Shown piece by piece: positions 45,208 through 52,279 of a stretch of 64,000 bases of DNA. Made by a program: the position numbers and the translations under genes. The stretch's first letter is position 1; each line of letters opens with the position of its first letter. Where the stretch lies: positions 186,001 to 250,000 of the forward strand of contig CAYIYH010000001.1 of NCBI GenBank assembly GCA_964367585.1, read 5' to 3'. Source of the stretch: CAYJGJ01 sp964367585. Lineage in GTDB: Bacteria; Bacillota; Clostridia; Peptostreptococcales; Anaerovoracaceae. The notes below the pieces were generated by a model. It ran no database searches. It had not been told where the DNA came from and saw only the letters and a program-made list of their open reading frames with translations.

Positions 45208-46203
45208 CTAATATAAACTTCCTGAGTTTACTATTGGTTGTGCTTCTTTATTTCCACACAGGACTACAAGTAAATTAGAAACCATCGCCGCTTTTCTCTC
45301 TTCGTCCAAATTCACTACATCTGTTTGGTTTAATTTTTCTATTGCAAGCTCTACGATGCTAACAGCACCATCTACTATCATTTTTTTCGCATCTAGTACT
45401 GCACTAGCCTGTTGTCGTTGCAACATAGCGGCTGCGATTTCTGGGGCATATGCAAGGTATGTTATTCGGGCATCAACTATCTCAAGGCCTGCGATAGATA
45501 CTTTTTCCTGAATCTCTTCCTTAATTCGTTGCGCTACTACCTCACTAGATCCTCTCAATGACCCTTCATCCGATACTCCGTCACCTGTTGTATCTACATT
45601 TTCAGTTGCATCGTACGGATAAAGTCTTACGATGTTCCTAAGTGAAGCATCGCATTGCAGAGATAGATATTCTTTATAGTTCTCGACTGTAAATACCGCC
45701 TTTGCAGTATCTACAACCCGCCAAATTACTGCTATGCTTATTTCTATTGGATTACCGAGGTAATCATTTATTTTTTGTCTATTATTACTTAGCGTCATTT
45801 CCTTCAGAGAAATCGACTGCTCTTTTTTCGGATGTGCCAGCATACCCGTTGTAGGATCCAACACATTTTTCTTCGTTGTTTGGATATCTCCACTTTGCTT
45901 GAGTGAAGTTTCAGCTGCTGGATTGAACTTTGCACAGAATGGGTTGACAAAATAAAATCCCGCTTTATTGATCGTGCCCTTATATTTTCCGAACAACAAC
46001 AATACGATTGCTTCATTAGGCTTTACAAGCTTCAATCCAACTAATGGAATCCATCCTAATACCCAAAAAATAATTATTAGAATAAAAAAAGGACTGACAT
46101 TTGCGATCGATATAATGAATAACGGAACACTCATAACAAGTAATAACAAATAAATAACTAATACAGGAATACCTTTTATTGGTTTTAATACAACTTCATT
46201 CAT
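45208..46203 (-). CDS. SPFH/Band 7 domain membrane protein
   Basis: A 331-residue protein of the stomatin/prohibitin/flotillin superfamily. Two close hydrophobic segments at residues 12-36 and 38-58 anchor it, PNEAIVLLLFGKYKGTINKAGFY opens the SPFH domain, AVIWRVVDTAKAVFTVENYKEYL and VSIAGLEIVDARITYLAYAPEIA are conserved core blocks, and the C-terminal part is helical (AAMLQRQQASAVLDAKKM). Such proteins form large membrane cages or microdomains. It is cotranscribed with a ribbon-helix-helix regulator that probably controls it. Confidence 0.88.
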   Translation of the reverse strand: MNEVVLKPIKGIPVLVIYLLLLVMSVPLFIISIANVSPFFILIIIFWVLGWIPLVGLKLVKPNEAIVLLLFGKYKGTINKAGFYFVNPFCAKFNPAAETSLKQSGDIQTTKKNVLDPTTGMLAHPKKEQSISLKEMTLSNNRQKINDYLGNPIEISIAVIWRVVDTAKAVFTVENYKEYLSLQCDASLRNIVRLYPYDATENVDTTGDGVSDEGSLRGSSEVVAQRIKEEIQEKVSIAGLEIVDARITYLAYAPEIAAAMLQRQQASAVLDAKKMIVDGAVSIVELAIEKLNQTDVVNLDEERKAAMVSNLLVVLCGNKEAQPIVNSGSLY

Positions 46204-46254
46204 TTTGATCTCCTTCCGATCGGCACGAACAACATCGTGTTGCCATATATCTTT

Positions 46255-46274
46255 ATGATATCATAATGATATCA
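46255..46274. promoter_or_regulatory. Tandem palindromic operator of the SPFH operon
   Basis: TGATATCA occurs twice, at 46256-46263 (within the longer palindrome ATGATATCAT) and at 46267-46274, with centres 11 bases apart, that is one helical turn. It covers the -10 box and the expected transcript start of the minus-strand promoter. Confidence 0.6.
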
Positions 46275-46294
46275 CTATACGTTTTTATTGTCAA
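46266..46294 (-). promoter_or_regulatory. Promoter of the SPFH/ribbon-helix-helix operon
   Basis: Minus-strand consensus TTGACA (46294-46289), 17-base spacer, TATCAT (46271-46266), about 60 bases before the SPFH start. The leader also holds a GGCA..TGCC hairpin near 46220-46242. Confidence 0.65.
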
Positions 46295-46352
46295 GCGTTT
46301 TTACGATATTTTTAAATTAATTTAACTGACATATGATAAAACACGCTTAATA

Positions 46353-46381
46353 TTGACCACTAATTGATTAAATGATAATAT
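46353..46381 (+). promoter_or_regulatory. Candidate promoter of nadE
   Basis: TTGACC (46353-46358), 17-base spacer, TAATAT (46376-46381). The leader to nadE is about 160 bases and contains ACTAAAATATTAGT at 46406-46419, the same 14-mer found in the nagB promoter. Confidence 0.5.
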
Positions 46382-46543
46382 TCTAGTATACTAATGAGCA
46401 AAATGACTAAAATATTAGTGGATAAATATGTTAACCTGTTAGTTAATATGTTAATAAATTATTACAACACTACATTATAGTTATCATGATAGGTCACTAG
46501 CTCCGTGGTTTAGTCTAAAGATTTATAGAAATGGTGGAAAGTT

Positions 46544-47314
46544 ATGAAATTTGAAGAAAATAAAATGAAAGAAGCAATTGTTAATTGGATAAGAGAGTGG
46601 TTCGAACAAAACGGCCGAGGTTGCAATGCAATTGTAGGAATATCCGGTGGAAAAGATAGCTCAGTAGTTGCTGCACTTTGTGTTGAAGCCCTTGGAAAAG
46701 ACAGGGTTATCGGTGTTCTCATGCCGAATGGAGAACAGTCAGATATTGATATTTCCCGAAAGCTCGTAGAACATTTGGGAATCAAAAACCACACGATAAA
46801 TATACGGAAAGCCTACGATGCGATCATCTCTGAGGTTGAGAATTCAATATCCTCAATTGAAAATACTACAATTATCAACCTACCAGCAAGGCTTAGAATG
46901 TCCACACTGTATGCAATAGCACAGTCTTGTAACGGCCGAGTAGCCAACACATGCAATCTTTCGGAGGACTGGGTTGGTTATGCTACTAGATATGGAGACG
47001 GGGCTGGAGACTTTAGTCCGCTCTCACAATTCACAGTTACTGAGGTCAAAAAAATAGGAAAAGCCGCAGGTCTCCCTTCCCTGTTTACCGAAAAAGCACC
47101 TATAGATGGCTTATGCGGAAAAACTGATGAGGAAAACCTCGGCTTTACATATGATACTTTAGATAACTATATAAGAAATGGAGGCTGTGAAGACGAATCG
47201 ATTAAGCAAAAAATAGACAAAATGCATGCCCAAAATAAATTTAAGCTTTTTGTCATGGATTGCTTCAAATATGAACTACCAGATCATTGCTTGTTTAAGC
47301 AAAACAACGGGTAA
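46544..47314 (+). CDS. nadE: NH3-dependent NAD+ synthetase
   Basis: A 256-residue enzyme making NAD from deamido-NAD, ATP and ammonia. The N-type ATP pyrophosphatase loop is GISGGKDSSVVAALC, RLRMSTLYAIAQSCNGRVANTCNLSE and GYATRYGDGAGDFSPL are the dinucleotide-binding blocks, and LPSLFTEKAPIDGLCGKTDEE ends the active site. It has no glutaminase domain, so free ammonia is the nitrogen donor. It stands alone on the plus strand after a 340-base divergent regulatory region. Confidence 0.93.
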   Translation: MKFEENKMKEAIVNWIREWFEQNGRGCNAIVGISGGKDSSVVAALCVEALGKDRVIGVLMPNGEQSDIDISRKLVEHLGIKNHTINIRKAYDAIISEVENSISSIENTTIINLPARLRMSTLYAIAQSCNGRVANTCNLSEDWVGYATRYGDGAGDFSPLSQFTVTEVKKIGKAAGLPSLFTEKAPIDGLCGKTDEENLGFTYDTLDNYIRNGGCEDESIKQKIDKMHAQNKFKLFVMDCFKYELPDHCLFKQNNG

Positions 47315-47427
47315 CCCGATCTTCTTAATATCGTAAGTGATGATCAAGGCCGTTCCGATAAGATAATATTTTACACTAAGTGCGCGGAACAAACAAATAC
47401 AACCTCTATACTATTTTTACGCAAGAT

Positions 47428-47490
47428 GGCAAGTAGAACAATAAATAATTCCTCTAAACTATTAGCTTACACAGAGTGGGATTATTTATT
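47428..47490 (-). repeat. Dispersed repeat II (3'-end element), copy A
   Basis: Runs from GGCAAGTAGAAC to ATTATTTATT and abuts the stop codon of the next gene. It can fold as a hairpin (AATAAATAAT/ATTATTTATT, plus CCTCT/AGAGtGG), giving a likely 3' end for the minus-strand gene at 47491. Copy B is at 49127-49182. Confidence 0.6.
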
Positions 47491-49071
47491 TTACACATAT
47501 CCATATACATCAGAATTAGGATAGTACCACATTCCTACCCACATTCCATGTTCGCATTGCCACCATTCATATCTGACTTCATATTGTCTTCCATCTTGCT
47601 CCCATACAGCTTTCGCCGCAGCATCGGCCGCGGCTGCTGCTGCACTACTGGATGAATAATGAGTAGCTCCACCATTAGTAGGACAAGTAGCCGACACAGA
47701 ATTATTTGACGAAGATGACGATGAGGAAGACGACGGTGCCTTAACTACTTCCTTTTCCTTTATCGATACGTTTTCTGAAAAAGTCACGACATTTCCATAT
47801 ATATCGGTTGCAGTGGCAATTACAGAGTTTGGATATTCACCCGAAGCATCCGATAAGCCTGTATGTTCATCGTAGTTCACGCCACTGTCATCGAATTCTA
47901 GCGATTCGACTCCGGAAAAATCATATGCAGTGATATAATCCGACCATCCATTATAATCACTATCATTTTCATCTACAACAATTGAATCAGCGGCGCTTGA
48001 AAATATGATTGGTGAAATTGTATCAACAATCTCGATAGTACATGGGATAATTTGCTCATCGTACGCAATCGATATAGTATACGTTCCAACAGGAATTATC
48101 CCACCGACTGCAGCATTCTCCAAAGCGGTTATTTCCTCCGGATTACTAAATACAACGCTACCTCTTATTTCTTCTATATCTTCAATTTCACTTTCTGAAA
48201 ACTCAGAGCTCAAATCATATGATTCGGTTGTAGGTTCACCATTTGCTATTGCATCCGCCCTATCCTCATCTGAACTGAAGATAATATCTCGCTCATAGGA
48301 GTCCTTGATAAACATATATGGATGCAACATATCTGTAAATGTAATAGGAACTCCAATCGGCCATCCCATATCTAGAGAGTATCCATCGCCCAAATTAGAA
48401 TATGTCTCATAGGTTTCGTCCGAGTTGACTGCAAGGCTGCCTACCTCATATGTCAAGTTAATCGTAGTTCTTTCGAAATCAACTGATTTGCTAAACAAAT
48501 TTGTTAGGTTCGACAGGAAGGGAACTCCCGAAAAATAAGAAGAAGCAAAGGAAACGAAAAACACACCCATTGCAACAGAAATTATCAATATAATAGCTGA
48601 CACTATAAATATTTTTCTTTTCTTCTTTTTTCTGTCCACATATGGGTTATTACTACCATGTGCCTGCGGATTATTTACAACACTACCAAGAACATTAGTT
48701 TGTGACATAGAAGCTGGGCTTGGGGGGTATACTGACTGCTGCATTTCGTTATTTTCGAAAGCATTAGTTTGTGACATAGCAGCAGGGGCTCCGGTGTACT
48801 CCGTCTGTTGAATATCATTATTTTCAAAAAGATCAGGCCCTTCCACTTCATTAGAAATTGCAGTCTGTTCCGACTGATAAACTTCTTCACTTTCAGGAGA
48901 GTCAGTTTCGGCTGTGTCGTTAGAAATTACAGTACTCTCCTGAAGCTGTTCATTCTCTTTAGTATCACTTATAGGCTCATCATTAGCACTTGAGAATTCT
49001 ATCTTTACACCACAAGCACTGCAGTATTTGGCATTTTCCGCTAATTTACTTCCACATTCAATACAAAACAT
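47491..49071 (-). CDS. Zinc-ribbon membrane protein with an extracytoplasmic domain
   Basis: A 526-residue protein when started at MFCIECGSKL (ATG at 49071 behind AAAGGAG). Residues 3-20 are a double-CxxC zinc ribbon (CIECGS, CSACG). A low-complexity acidic/Gln segment follows, containing two imperfect 25-residue repeats (FENNDIQQTEYTGAP and FENNEMQQSVYPPSP, each followed by a SQTN block). One membrane helix is near residues 155-175, and the long outer part ends in a Ser-rich linker, an Ala-rich stretch and WWQCEHGMWVGMWYYPN. Zinc-ribbon plus membrane-helix proteins are common in Firmicutes; role unknown. Confidence 0.7.
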   Translation of the reverse strand: MFCIECGSKLAENAKYCSACGVKIEFSSANDEPISDTKENEQLQESTVISNDTAETDSPESEEVYQSEQTAISNEVEGPDLFENNDIQQTEYTGAPAAMSQTNAFENNEMQQSVYPPSPASMSQTNVLGSVVNNPQAHGSNNPYVDRKKKKRKIFIVSAIILIISVAMGVFFVSFASSYFSGVPFLSNLTNLFSKSVDFERTTINLTYEVGSLAVNSDETYETYSNLGDGYSLDMGWPIGVPITFTDMLHPYMFIKDSYERDIIFSSDEDRADAIANGEPTTESYDLSSEFSESEIEDIEEIRGSVVFSNPEEITALENAAVGGIIPVGTYTISIAYDEQIIPCTIEIVDTISPIIFSSAADSIVVDENDSDYNGWSDYITAYDFSGVESLEFDDSGVNYDEHTGLSDASGEYPNSVIATATDIYGNVVTFSENVSIKEKEVVKAPSSSSSSSSSNNSVSATCPTNGGATHYSSSSAAAAAADAAAKAVWEQDGRQYEVRYEWWQCEHGMWVGMWYYPNSDVYGYV

Positions 49072-49126
49072 GTAACATCTCCTTTCATGAAAATCATTAA
49101 ACAAATCCACCTTCTTGCGGAGCAAA

Positions 49127-49182
49127 GGCGGTAGGACAATAAATAACCCATCTAAATATTATTTTACACTGAATGGGGATAT
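49127..49182 (-). repeat. Dispersed repeat II (3'-end element), copy B
   Basis: Runs from GGCGGTAGGACAATAAATAACCC to TTACACTGAATGGGGATATT (broken here to keep it short) and ends at the nagB stop codon. AAATAACCCATC pairs with GAATGGGGATATTT. The stem differs from copy A with partly compensating changes, which supports a folded RNA 3' end. Confidence 0.6.
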
Positions 49183-49908
49183 TTACATTTTACTCATTGC
49201 TTCTTCGTCTGCAACAACTACTACGTTTGGATGAAGTTGCAATATTGATGCTGGCACTTGTGGAGTTACAGGTCCACATAATGCTTGCTTAAGTATATCT
49301 GCCTTTTCTTCACCGCTTACCACAAGCAAGATTTGCTCTGCTGCCATGATAGATCCAATACCCATTGTATATGCAAACCTTGGAACATCTTCCTCTCTAG
49401 CAAAAAATCTTTTATTTGCCTCGATAGTGCTAGTTTGTAGCTCAACACAGTTCGTTCCCACTGAAAAAGCATCGGCAGGCTCATTGAATCCAATGTGTCC
49501 ATTATGTCCTAGTCCCAACAATTGGATATCTATTTTACCCATCGACTTCATTACTTCATCGTATTCCTTGCACGCTTTTTCGCTATCTTCCAAAGTTCCA
49601 TCTGGCAATTTTGTATTGTCAGGTTTGATGTTCACGTGCTTGAAAAGATTCTTGTTCATAAAGTAGTAATAACTTTGATCATTATCTTTAGTTAGACCTT
49701 TGTACTCATCAAGGTTAACACTTTTCACTTCGCTAAAGTCTATTTTGCCTTCTTCAAATTTTTCTACGAGACTTGCATACAATCCTTCTGGAGTAGAACC
49801 TGTCGCAAGGCCTAATACACAATCGGGCTTTGAAATAACTTTTGCTGCTATTATTCGTGCAGCTCTTTCGCTCATCGTCTTGTAATTTTTCTCTTTAAAT
49901 ATCTTCAT
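49183..49908 (-). CDS. nagB: Glucosamine-6-phosphate deaminase
   Basis: A 241-residue enzyme converting glucosamine-6-phosphate to fructose-6-phosphate and ammonia. GLATGSTPEGLYASLVE is the phosphate-binding loop, FSEVKSVNLDEYKGL holds the catalytic Asp, LLGLGHNGHIGFNEPAD the catalytic His, and ILLVVSGEEKADILKQAL is typical. nagA is not adjacent. It has a promoter at 49952-49981. Confidence 0.94.
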   Translation of the reverse strand: MKIFKEKNYKTMSERAARIIAAKVISKPDCVLGLATGSTPEGLYASLVEKFEEGKIDFSEVKSVNLDEYKGLTKDNDQSYYYFMNKNLFKHVNIKPDNTKLPDGTLEDSEKACKEYDEVMKSMGKIDIQLLGLGHNGHIGFNEPADAFSVGTNCVELQTSTIEANKRFFAREEDVPRFAYTMGIGSIMAAEQILLVVSGEEKADILKQALCGPVTPQVPASILQLHPNVVVVADEEAMSKM

Positions 49909-49951
49909 TATTTTCCTCCTAATACAAAATCTTATTAATAAAAAGATTAGT

Positions 49952-49981
49952 TATTATATCACTAAAATATTAGTATATGCA
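49952..49981 (-). promoter_or_regulatory. Promoter of nagB with an inverted repeat in the spacer
   Basis: Minus-strand TTGCAT (49981-49976), 18-base spacer, TATAAT (49957-49952). The spacer contains ACTAA-AATA-TTAGT (49960-49973), an inverted repeat also found upstream of nadE. Confidence 0.55.
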
Positions 49982-50036
49982 AGTACATCTTTTCCTGTTT
50001 ACTATATCGGTTTTTCTGTTTATAATTATGACACAG

Positions 50037-50067
50037 TGTTCCCCGCCTCTATATGAGGCAGGGAACA
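50037..50067. repeat. 13-pair hairpin upstream of the sigma-factor operon
   Basis: TGTTCCCCGCCTC (50037-50049) pairs with GAGGCAGGGAACA (50055-50067) with one mismatch and a five-base loop. It lacks a clean T-run on either strand, so its role as terminator or RNA structure is open. The surrounding 50068-50149 shows nothing else recognisable. Confidence 0.45.
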
Positions 50068-50149
50068 TTTCCGGCTTTCAGTGGCGAGCACATAATCTTC
50101 CTCTGAACCCCTGCGAGCCTAATCGCCTCTCGTACTAACTTGCAATCTT

Positions 50150-50199
50150 CGGCACGGACTAACCGTGCAAGCACGTTAGCTCCTTAGCCTCGATTTAAA
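50150..50199 (+). repeat. Dispersed repeat I, copy 3
   Basis: Starts CGGCACGGACTAACCGTGC and ends in AGCCTCGATTTAAA; nearly identical to copy 1 at 17494. It lies 80 bases upstream of the ECF sigma gene. Confidence 0.7.
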
Positions 50200-50232
50200 T
50201 AATGACACGACTATAAAAAAATTAAAAATACT

Positions 50233-50261
50233 TGTAACAAAACCTTTTAATATGCCACTAA
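50233..50261 (+). promoter_or_regulatory. Candidate ECF-type autoregulated promoter
   Basis: TGTAAC (50233-50238), 16 bases, then CCACTAA (50255-50261), ending 20 bases before the sigma gene start. TGTAAC/TGAAAC -35 elements are common for Firmicutes ECF sigma factors, but the -10 element does not match a known consensus well. Confidence 0.35.
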
Positions 50262-50281
50262 TTATATGAAAGGAGGAAAAG

Positions 50282-50782
50282 ATGAAAATAAAATATATAT
50301 ACCAAGAATATAAAAAAGATGTATACTATTTTTTATACCACTTGTCACAAAATAAAGATGTTTCGGAAGATTTAACTTCGGAAGTATTCTTGCAGGCAAT
50401 AAGATCTTTACCTTCCTTCAAAGGCGATTCAACTATCAAAACATGGCTTCTTGGTATTGCGAAATATAAATGGTTTGAGTACGTCAAAAAAGAAAAAAGA
50501 ACAAGAAGTATAAATGAAAAGCTGGTATACACCATAAATGAGGTGGATTATTTTTGTGAAGATACTATTTCAGACCGACAAACGATAGAAAGGATATTAG
50601 AATTACTTGCTATGGAAACAGAAAAATCAAAGACAGTAGTTCTGATGCGTACCGAAGGTTTTTCGTTTCATGAAATTGCAAACGAACTTTCTATTTCTGA
50701 AAGTTCGGCAAGGGTTATTGATTTTAGAACAAGAAAAAAAATCAAACAACTATTGTTAAAGGAGGGTTATAGTGATGAGTAA
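50282..50782 (+). CDS. ECF-type RNA polymerase sigma factor
   Basis: A 166-residue sigma-70 family factor with region 2 (YKKDVYYFLYHLSQNKDVSED, LTSEVFLQAIRSLPSFKGDS, IKTWLLGIAKYKWFEYVKKE) and region 4 (KSKTVVLMRTEGFSFHEIAN followed by ISESSARVIDFRTRKKIKQ), and no region 3 between, as in extracytoplasmic-function factors. AAAGGAGG lies just before the ATG. It overlaps the following anti-sigma-like gene by eight bases, the usual arrangement of a factor and its membrane antagonist. Confidence 0.9.
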   Translation: MKIKYIYQEYKKDVYYFLYHLSQNKDVSEDLTSEVFLQAIRSLPSFKGDSTIKTWLLGIAKYKWFEYVKKEKRTRSINEKLVYTINEVDYFCEDTISDRQTIERILELLAMETEKSKTVVLMRTEGFSFHEIANELSISESSARVIDFRTRKKIKQLLLKEGYSDE

Positions 50783-51317
50783 ATTATCATGTGACATTTG
50801 TATAGATTTAATTCCATTAGTAAAAGACGAAGTTGCAAGTGATGACAGTAAAAAATCTGTATACGAACATATTGAGCACTGTGATGTATGCAGAAGCATA
50901 TACGGAAAAGAAATTATATTTGAAAATAGTGACAAAAAAATTATTAGGGGAATCAAAAAAAAGTTAACAGGTATCTGTCTTACAATAATAGGGCTTTGTA
51001 TATTTTTTGGGATTAGTATATCGACAAATCAATTCATGTTTTATAATATCTTAATTATGCCTACAATTGGGGGGATTGCTTATTTTTCTCTTAGAAAAAA
51101 ATCTCTTTACGTATGCATGTCGGTATTTATAATAGTATATCTAAGATGGCTATATGATAGTTTTGGATATGCCTTAGCCGGCAACTTTGTACAAGCATTT
51201 ATCCCTCCATTTTGGTGGGCAATGATTTATTTAGTCCTAACAGTGTTTGGGGTTTTCATAGTAATACTTCTACATTTTGGATTTAGAAAGGAAGAAAAAG
51301 ATGAAAAGAATATTTAA
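50775..51317 (+). CDS. Putative anti-sigma factor with zinc-finger-like N-terminus
   Basis: A 180-residue membrane protein (ATG at 50775, nine bases after GGAGGG; a GTG at 50772 is also possible). The N-terminus SCDICIDLIPLVKDEVASDD and HIEHCDVCRSIY carries the H-x3-C-x2-C motif of zinc-binding anti-sigma domains. Three to four membrane helices follow (about 65-82, 85-100, 105-122, 145-170). It should hold the ECF factor inactive at the membrane until an envelope signal arrives. Confidence 0.8.
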   Translation: MSKLSCDICIDLIPLVKDEVASDDSKKSVYEHIEHCDVCRSIYGKEIIFENSDKKIIRGIKKKLTGICLTIIGLCIFFGISISTNQFMFYNILIMPTIGGIAYFSLRKKSLYVCMSVFIIVYLRWLYDSFGYALAGNFVQAFIPPFWWAMIYLVLTVFGVFIVILLHFGFRKEEKDEKNI

Positions 51318-52107
51318 AACTATTGCAATTATTGTTGCACTTTCATTAACTATAGGAATACTATTTGTAACGAATGCATTTGTTGGAAATCCCATTTCAA
51401 AATATTTAGTTGATAAAAACTCTGACGAATATTTAGAAGAACAGTACCCTGACTTAGATCTTGTAAAAGAAATTGGATTTGATTTTAAAAGTACTAGATA
51501 CTATGTGCAACTAAAAAGTGAAACAATAGAGGATTTATATTTTACTCTTTATTATAGCCTAACAGGTAAGCTTGATAGAGATTTATATGAAAACAATATC
51601 ACTAATGGCTGGAATGTAATAACGCGATTAGATGAAGATTATAGGACTGAAACAGATATCATATTTGAAGAGCTAAAAAACAACCCATTATTTAAAGACG
51701 CCGAACACTTTTACACATCATCTCATTTAATATCTAAAATTGAATTAGAGGATAGGTTAGTTGGGGCTGAAGACGTATTAGGTGGAATCGATGGTACCAC
51801 ACTCGAGCTTAGTAAAGATTACGACATATCGGAAATTGGCGGAATAGGCGGTGTGCTTGACATTAATGTAAGGTTTACGGATGGGGACGAAAGTTACGAA
51901 CGTGCTGCTGTGGCAATGAAAGAGATAAAGGCTGCATTTGATGATGGCGATATTGGATTTTACTACATCAATTTTTCTATTATCAATGAAGAAGGGAATT
52001 TTACTTATGGATTTGAATTATTTCCATATAGCGAAATTGATAGTGAGGATTTAGCAGAGAAACTTAAAATTGCTCATGAATCAAATCCAACCGGATATGA
52101 CAAATAA
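51301..52107 (+). CDS. YfjL-like membrane-anchored protein
   Basis: A 268-residue protein (ATG at 51301 behind AAAGGAAG, overlapping the anti-sigma gene by 17 bases). One N-terminal helix (IFKTIAIIVALSLTIGILFV) is followed by an outer domain beginning NPISKYLVDKNSDEYLEEQY, the wording of YfjL-family proteins of Bacillus, whose function is unknown. The C-terminal part contains VRFTDGDESYERAAVAMKEI. Operon position suggests it is made as part of the ECF response. A terminator follows at 52139. Confidence 0.7.
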   Translation: MKRIFKTIAIIVALSLTIGILFVTNAFVGNPISKYLVDKNSDEYLEEQYPDLDLVKEIGFDFKSTRYYVQLKSETIEDLYFTLYYSLTGKLDRDLYENNITNGWNVITRLDEDYRTETDIIFEELKNNPLFKDAEHFYTSSHLISKIELEDRLVGAEDVLGGIDGTTLELSKDYDISEIGGIGGVLDINVRFTDGDESYERAAVAMKEIKAAFDDGDIGFYYINFSIINEEGNFTYGFELFPYSEIDSEDLAEKLKIAHESNPTGYDK

Positions 52108-52138
52108 AAGAATGAAGTATTCTTGCGAATGTTGATAA

Positions 52139-52175
52139 AAAAACAGCTGATACTCCGAATGGTGTCAGCTGTTTT
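52139..52175 (+). terminator. Terminator of the ECF sigma operon
   Basis: AAAAACAGCTGA (52139-52150) pairs with TCAGCTGTTTT (52165-52175), extended by TAC/GTG, around a short loop, with a T-rich 3' end 32 bases after the YfjL-like stop codon. Confidence 0.8.
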
Positions 52176-52279
52176 CTCTATTAGTAGCCGTATTTTTGCC
52201 ACTGCACTATTAAACATATTTATATCAGACCACACTGCTAAACCTATTTAAGTAAAACTGGCATTATCGCTGTTTATTC

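Noticed and set aside
48650..48850. Tandem DNA repeats as a possible mobile or regulatory element
   Set aside because: They are in-frame imperfect repeats of the low-complexity segment of the zinc-ribbon membrane protein.
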